From: Tetracentron sinense
Lineage: Eukaryota > Streptophyta > Magnoliopsida > Trochodendrales > Trochodendraceae
DNA length: 64,000 nt
Direction: 5' to 3'
Assembly (NCBI GenBank): GCA_015143295.1
Contig: CM026557.1
Location: 31,567,965-31,631,964, forward strand
Shown here: piece after piece, positions 57,761-64,000 of the stretch
How positions within the stretch are numbered: the stretch's first letter is position 1
Layout: every line of letters starts with the position of its first letter
The notes under the pieces: generated by a model
Told to the model about the DNA's origin: nothing
The model's input: only the letters and a program-made list of their open reading frames with translations
The model's database searches: none
Position numbers and translations under genes: made by a program

Positions 57761-60584
57761 CTTCAAAAAGAAAGTTGCTCAAGTTCATGTGACTGAAATG
57801 GAGAATCTATCTTCAAATGTCTCCGACTTAAACCTATCTGCTGTAGTATCTGAAGTAAATTTGGTAGGCTACCAAAGAGTGGTGGGTGGACACAAGAACT
57901 ACTCAACACATGCATCTGTTCTGATAGGAAGATGTTTTCATCATATCAAACTGTGGGTCATGGTGAACAACTCTTCATGGGCAATGCTTCAACATCAAAG
58001 GTTGAAGGATTGGGAAAGGTTGTATTGAAGATGACATCGGGAAAGGAACATACCCTCAATGATGTTATGCATGTGCCAGACATTCAAAAGAATCTTGTGT
58101 CAGGATCGTTGTTGAGCAAAAAGGGTTTCAGGTTGGTTTTTGAATCTGATAAATTTGTACTCACCAAGAGTGGGATGTATGTGAGAAAGGGATATCTAAG
58201 CGATGGGCTCTTTAAGTTAAATGTAATAACTATTGTACCTAAAGTTATTAATAAAGCTTCTTCTTCTTCTTCTTCTTCTGCTTTTTTGCTTGAGTCTCTC
58301 AATGTATGCCATGGTAGGCTAGGACACGTTAATTATGATACAATACGTAGATTAATTAACTTAGAACATCTGCCTAAATTTGAAATTGATTCAACTCGTA
58401 AATGTGAAATTCTGTTCTAAACATGGTATAATTTACCAAATAAAAGCACCCTATTCACCTCAGTAAAACAGAGTTGTTGAATGAAAGAATAGAACCTTAA
58501 AAGAGATGATGAATGTTATGTTGTTAAGTTCGGGATTACCTCAGAACTTGTGAGGGGAAGCCTTGCTTTCCGCGACTTACATTCTCAACAAAATACCCCA
58601 CAAGAAAACAAATAAGACACCTTATGAATTATGGAAAGGTCGAAAACCATCCTATAAATTCTTAAAAGTGTGGGGGTGTTTGGCTAAGGTGGCGATTCCA
58701 GTCCTTAACAAGACTAAGATAGGACCTAAGACCATCGATTGTATATTCATTGGCTATGCCCAAAATAGTAGTGCATATCGTTTTCTTATTCATAAGTATG
58801 AAATCCCTGATATGCATGTTAACACAATCATGGAATCTAGAAATGCATCTTTTTTCGAAGATATATTTCCATGTAAACATGCAGAAGAGTCGAGCTCTTC
58901 AAAAAGAACTTATGAATCTGTGATTAGCAATAGTCAAGATCAAGAGTTCATGGAGAAAGAGGATGAAGGTGAACCTAGACGAAGTAAAAGGGCTAGAACA
59001 CCAAAATCCTTTGGTCCTGATTTTCTAACTTTATTGTTAGAAAATGAACCTCAAAGCTTTAAGGAAGCAATGTCAACTCCTGAAGCACCATTTTGGAAAG
59101 AGGCTGTTAACAGTGAGATTGAGTCCATCATGCAAAATCATACATGGGAATTGGTGGATCTTCCACCAGGCAGCAAACCATTAGGATACAAATGGATCTT
59201 CAAGAAGAAGATGAAAGTTAATGGATCAATTGATAAATACAAGGCCAGACTTGTTGCCAAAGGATATAGGTAAAAGGAAGGCGTGGACTATTTTGATACT
59301 TATTCACTAGTTACAAGAATAACATCCATTCGTATGTTAATAGCGATTGTAGCTTTGCACAATCTTGAGATACATCAAATGGATGTTAAAACGGCTTTCC
59401 TTAATGGTGAATTGAATGAAGAAATTTATATGGAACAACCAGAAGGGTTCATAGTTCCAGGAAAAGAAAGGAAAGAAGCTGGTTAAATCATTATATGGTT
59501 TAAAGCAAGTACCAAAACAATGGTATGAAAAATTTGACAACGCAATGATGTCAAATGGTTTCAAAATCAATGAATGTGATAAATGTGTCTATGTCAAAGG
59601 CACTAAAACTAGATATGTCATTGTTTGTCTCTATGTTGATGATATGCTTATTATTGGTAGCAATAATGATATCATTAAAGCTACCAAGAAAATGTTGAAC
59701 AGTAAGTTTGACATGAAAGATTTAGGTGTTGTAGATCTTATACTAAGGATTAAAATCACTAGAACATCTGATGAACTAATATTATCTCAATCACATTATA
59801 TTAAGAAAATACTTGAGAAGTTCAGTAAGGATGATTGTAGTCAAGCGAAAACACCTGTAGATATAAATCTTCATCTAACCAAAAATACTGGTGAAGCGAT
59901 ATCACAACTAGAATACTCTCGAATTATAGGCAGTTTGATGTACCTCATGACCTACACTAGGCTAGATTTGGCATACTCAATCAGCAAATTAAGTAGATAT
60001 ACAAGCAATCCAGGGATAGATCATTTGAAGGCAATAGTTAGGGTTCTCAGATATCTGAGATACACCCTAAACTATGGATTGCACTACACAAGATATCCAG
60101 CTGTGTACTTGAAGGGTATACTGATGCAAACTGGATATCTGATTCTAAAGACTCAAAGTCCACAAGTGGATATGTCTTTACACTTGAAGGTGTAGCGGTC
60201 TCTTAGAAATCCTCTAAACAAACGTGTATTGTAAGATCCACGATGGAATCTGAATTTATTGCTTTAGACAAAGCAGGAGAGGAAGCTGAGTGGCTTCGTC
60301 ATTTCTTTGACGATATTCCAATATGGACTAAACCTGTGCCAGCTATATGTATACACTGCGATAGCCAATCTACAATTGGAAGGGCATAGAATAGTATGTA
60401 CAACGGTAAATCTCGATATATTCATCGAAGACATAATACTGTAAAGCAATTATTCTCGAACGGGATTATCTCTATTGACTACATTAAGTCAAAAGATATT
60501 ATAGTAGATCCACTAACTAAAGGTTTAACGAGAGATCAAGTAAATTGCTCATTGAGGGGAATGGGGCTGAAGCCTATGTCTTAA
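57761..60584 (+). pseudogene. pol of the copia element (fossil)
   Basis: Copia order. Protease region about 57880-58200 is poorly kept (MTSGKEHTLNDVMHVPDIQK, then NLVSGSLLSKKGF). GAG-pre-integrase at about 58290-58400 (CHGRLGHVNYDTIRRL). Integrase C-terminal part with KTPYELWKGRKPSYKFLKVW near 58610. RT from about 59050: EAMSTPEAPFWKEAV, GYKWIFKKKMKVNGSIDKYK, MDVKTAFLNGELNEEIYMEQ and the catalytic [11 protein letters not shown] near 59630. RNase H-like end to 60584 (DYIKSKDIIVDPLTKGLTRD-like text). The integrase core is not recognisable. Broken about ten times. Confidence 0.88.
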
Positions 60585-61152
60585 GAGTCGCCATAATGGC
60601 AACCCAACCTAGCTGACTAGAGATCCCAAGATCTAGGTTCAAAGGGACAACTGAATTGTGTGCGACTTATTGGAATCACTGAAGAGATGATTCTCTTACC
60701 TATTCCTATGATAACAATAGTGATGCATGCAGCGCTTTTGAGGGTAAGCTATGCTTTTAATGATTCTTATATCTTGGAAATCCAAGTGGGGTATGGCATG
60801 ATACTCTTAATGGGAATCACCTATGTGAGTAGGAAGGGGCCGCTTCTACGTGAACTATAAGGCTAAGTTCTCTAAGAGACTGATGAAAACCAGGTAATGT
60901 TCAGGGCCAAAATGAACACAATCATGAGAACCAACTATGTCCTGAAAGAAACAGTGTGAACTCTATTGTCTTGGTTTACACAAAAGGCTGAACAATTCAA
61001 AACATCATGTTCACTGATTAGCTGTGTAAATTCGATAGTTTTCACTAGGGAAGGTTCAAGGCCAAAAGCTACCTATCCTGATACAATAACTTTCCAAAAT
61101 TACTCTCTCTTGTGTCTACATTTTCATTTGCATTGTTATCCAGCCAATTTCA
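60585..61152 (+). other. Non-coding region between copia pol and 3' LTR
   Basis: No gene recognised. Usual 3' untranslated position of copia elements. Confidence 0.6.
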
Positions 61153-61166
61153 TTCATGTGGGGGAT
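61153..61166 (+). other. Polypurine tract of the copia element
   Basis: GTGGGGGAT just before TGTTAGAC. Confidence 0.65.
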
Positions 61167-62159
61167 TGTTAGACAAAAACTGAAACTGGTATTTTGGATA
61201 ACTTTGGGTCAAAATAAAAGTGGGACCCACACATTTTTTGAGGCGGATCCATATGGATCCATGTTCTCCTACATGAGGAGATTAACGTAGTATATTCATT
61301 TGTCCAAAACCATTAAGTGGTAAATGAGAAATTGACTCCAAAGATACCCACTTGAACATGAGTTATTGGTTGAAGAATGGTAAAGTTTTTTAGTCCCACA
61401 TTGGAAAAAGATAGAAAAGAAAGTTTGTTTATATACCAACCTTTGAGTAAAGGTTGGGCCCTTGGGGCACCCAAATTTTGTGAACGGGTGAGCATGTAGC
61501 CAAGGTTGGACCACCACACACACACGCGTGCACGCCACCCGCCTGCCCCGCACCGCACCGCACCATACCGTGCCGGCCCGGGTCTGGGTCCCGGTCGGGT
61601 CTTGTATTGACTCTTATCTATCTTGTTGGTAAATATTCATTTGAATTTTTTTAAAGAATTCCGAAGAAAGGGATTTACTATTTTCTTTTTAGATAGTCAG
61701 ATAGTTTTTATCTGAAGAGAAAAGTTGTGTTTGTTCGTCTGAACAGTCACGACCTTCTCTATATATAGGATCCTCCTCTTCATTTTATACTACCGAAAAT
61801 ATTCTGACTGTAATTGCATCCGAATTTTGAGTCTGCATATTGAGAGAGTATAAGGCACAGTTCTGGTTCGACAGGCATACAGATTGAAATGCCGCATCTA
61901 TGTGACAGAGATCATTGTATCCTAGGAGGCAGACGCTCAAGAATCGTGAGCACCATAGCGAGGGCGAAATTTGTCTTAAGGACATAGTATCACACGCTAA
62001 CCTTGATCAACTTCTTCATTTCATATTCTTCACTGTAGTAAGTCCTCTTTTAGTTTATTAAATTATTGTCTTTCATCAATTTAGTTTATGTTATTACTAT
62101 ATATCTGAATTCGAAAAATTTTAAATATACTGTTATATCTTTAAGTAAGATTTCCAGCA
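61167..62159 (+). repeat. 3' LTR of the copia element (993 bp)
   Basis: TGTTAGACAAAA to ATTTCCAGCA. Parallels the split 5' LTR. A GC-rich patch at about 61515-61600 has CA and CGCAC simple repeats that vary between the two LTRs. Confidence 0.9.
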
Positions 62160-63068
62160 CAAGATGATTCATTAATCAGCCCTAGTCCCAACCAAACAAC
62201 TAGAAGGTCATTTGGTTCCAAGAGAAATAGGGTCTTCATTTCTAATACTGGTGACCTTCATCTATTATCCTCTGGTTATTGGACGATATTGATATACTCT
62301 CTCTCTCTCTCTTTCCAGTCATGTAATGTGATAATTTGTTCGGAGAGAAAGTGGAAAATGGATGTATTTTTAGAACCTCATAAAAAACAATTAGATTAAA
62401 AAGGTAACAATAACATTTCCCCTTCTCATTCCTTTTTATTTTCTTGCCGTCTAATGGCATGGTGATCTACGACTTATGGCTCTCATGGTAGGGAAGGTTT
62501 CTGGCCACTTTGGCTTCATTGTGTGCTCGGTATATGAATGTCTTTTCCTTTTTCTTGACCTACATGTTTCTACTATTTTGTCATTGCTGAAAACAAAATG
62601 GCTTGAGAGGTGATAGATGAAGGTAGCTGCAACCATTGGCGGTATTCAAATCTTGGGGGAGCTTGAATAGTCTACTGGATTTCACCATGATGATGATGAT
62701 GGTAATCTAAGACCAAGTATATAACAATGATTTCTTCGAGGTTTATTGCTTTTGGAGTTGAAGTATTTAGTCAATATGCTTGATTTTCTAAAGCCTCTGT
62801 TTTTAGTTTGTGGAATATTGGTTCATTGGATATAGTTTCTTCAGCAACTGGAATATAAACATGCCAATTCTCATTCCAGAAAAGGGCAGTGCTTGTGATA
62901 CACCATTGGACAATGGTTCATTTGAGAGAATTGGCAAGATTATGAGATGGTAGACCCAAACAACAGACTGATAAATATACATATGTCAATTTGCAAGGCT
63001 TTTGGTGCTAAAAAATAATTGAGTGAAATAAAAGTTTGACAACACCAATGAATCCCATTGTCTAGGAT
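62160..63068. other. Non-coding flank, nothing firm recognised
   Basis: 62190-62230 (CTAGAAGGTCATTTGGTTCC) resembles 42132-42160. A CT microsatellite is at 62295-62313. No gene recognised. Confidence 0.5.
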
Positions 63069-64000
63069 TGTTGGGGAAATAACATAATATACTGACGGAA
63101 AATAATAAACCAAACACTTGCAGAAGGCAAAACACAAGAGATATACGTGGTTTGGCAATAACTTGCCTACATCCATGGGTCAAGATCCGATTGCTTCTTC
63201 TTTATTTAGAGAAACCTTGAGAAACCCAGTACAAGATACGCACTCTCCTCTCATATTAAATCCCAACCCAAGCCCAGAACCCCTTGTACACCCCACTCAA
63301 GTCACATTCTCAATGAACCCTAAGAACAATCCTTATCTATCTATCCTTCAACCTTTTCCCAAGTCTTAGTATACTTAAACCCTTTATTTTATCTCCCACT
63401 CCTCATGAGAACAACTAGGGCTCTCCCTAAGAGCAAACTCGCTCTCCCCGGGAGCCCTAGTATTCACCTTCTCATGATTCCATGATCTTTCGATATAAAC
63501 TCTAAACCCATAATCCCCTATTTATAGGCCTAAACTCGGAGTCCCAGACAAATAGAAAGTCCCCACTCGAATTAGGGGTTTCCGAAACACAAAACTGGAC
63601 TATTCTCAAAAATTACTGCACCGCTAATTGATCGGCGCTCTTTGACTTTGTTTAATTCAAGCCAAACTTCACAAATCTCCACATTGATGAGAATTCCATG
63701 ACACCATCACAACCAAGATAACTGATTTGCTAATCACCAAGCAAACCTTCAAGATAGAATAACGCATCACCCACATCCGGGAAGCACCGCCACCTTGAAC
63801 CAAAATCTCTCTCAAAATTTTGTCCCCTAGTTTGCAATTACCACAAACTTATTTGCAAATACCGCAAACAACCATTTGACTACCTATCTCTACATCATCT
63901 ACGAAAGAGACCCACCAAACAACCCTTTTGGCCTAGCCCGACCCTACATCATCTACGAAAGAGACCCACCAGCTAACACACCCTTGAATCCCCTAGAAAG
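63069..64000 (-). repeat. Probable end of another LTR, runs off the window
   Basis: Plus-strand TGTTGGGGAAATAACA would be the CA end of a minus-strand LTR. TATAAATA on the minus strand is at 63519-63526. ACACAAGAGATATACGTGG text is common in plant LTRs. No primer site could be confirmed. Confidence 0.4.
63890..63971 (+). repeat. 28-bp direct repeat, two copies
   Basis: CTACATCATCTACGAAAGAG followed by ACCCACCA occurs at 63890-63917 and 63944-63971, spacing 54 bp. Confidence 0.9.

Larger units (their letters stand above)
52124..62159 (+). mobile_element. Ty1/copia element (fossil)
   Basis: Plus-strand copia element with both LTRs; the 5' LTR is split by solo LTR G. Order gag, protease region, GAG-pre-integrase, integrase part, RT, RNase H is the copia order. 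Flanks GAAGA and CAAGA agree at four of five. Broken, with around ten breaks. The LTRs differ at roughly 4 in 100 over about 310 bases compared, so it is of intermediate age. Tork-like by sequence style. Confidence 0.9.

Noticed and set aside
62242-63183. Several short minus-strand frames near the right edge
   Set aside because: Low complexity, overlapping, no domains recognised.

Overview
This is repeat-dense nuclear DNA from a flowering plant with a large genome. The evidence is nested Ty3/gypsy elements with 2-3.7 kb LTRs, a Ty1/copia element, an L1-type LINE with a plant-style RNase H tail, and small foldback elements. The species cannot be told from the sequence. I found no convincing host protein gene, rRNA, working tRNA or CRISPR array. 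Nearly every long reading frame is transposon-derived, and the LTR elements are described here as fossils.

Layout. 1-4856 is the 3' part of Ty3/gypsy element A, probably of the Tekay/Del chromovirus type, with an uninterrupted pol and a 2.3 kb 3' LTR. A sits in the 5' LTR of an older Ty3/gypsy element B, whose pieces run to 39070. B is also split by D (8207-16539, minus strand, gag-only and non-autonomous, near-identical LTRs, exact target duplication AGTTC), by solo LTR E (17042-20325, minus), and in its 3' LTR by a block holding an L1 LINE (24598 to about 33480), solo LTR A' (30807-32967, minus, related to A) and part of a Tat/Ogre-like element F (to 38536, minus). 39071-39890 holds a broken minus-strand reading frame of the 'putative gypsy type transposon' kind. 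40-46.6 kb is non-coding, with DNA-transposon remnants including a 729-bp hAT-like element that has an 8-bp target duplication. Solo LTR C (46670-48701) has an exact GATAT duplication. 48.7-52.1 kb holds LTR-like fragments and a tRNA-like SINE relic. A Ty1/copia element spans 52124-62159, and its 5' LTR is split by solo LTR G (52657-56340, minus, exact CTACA duplication). The last 1.8 kb contains the probable end of another LTR.

The LTRs A, A', B, C, D, E and G share one plan although much of their sequence differs: (1) TGTAGA start; (2) an array of short GATC-type palindromes upstream of the promoter; (3) a TATA box in some; (4) a leader ending in an AAG/GT donor-like site; (5) a minisatellite that differs between families and whose units are often hairpins; (6) a conserved CTGAGTATTCCATGCTCAG block followed by an acceptor-like TGTCGGCAG/GT; (7) a short acidic reading frame with the core PWVEE(E/D/K)Y; (8) an AACTCCTAGG motif near the 3' end in most. 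Items 2, 5 and 7 are the most unusual signals. In the core of item 7 third codon positions change while amino acids stay the same, and in item 5 stem bases co-vary between units of family E.

Relative ages, from hand comparison of short LTR stretches: B LTRs differ at roughly one base in ten, copia LTRs at roughly four in a hundred, D LTRs at under two in a hundred. This agrees with the nesting order.
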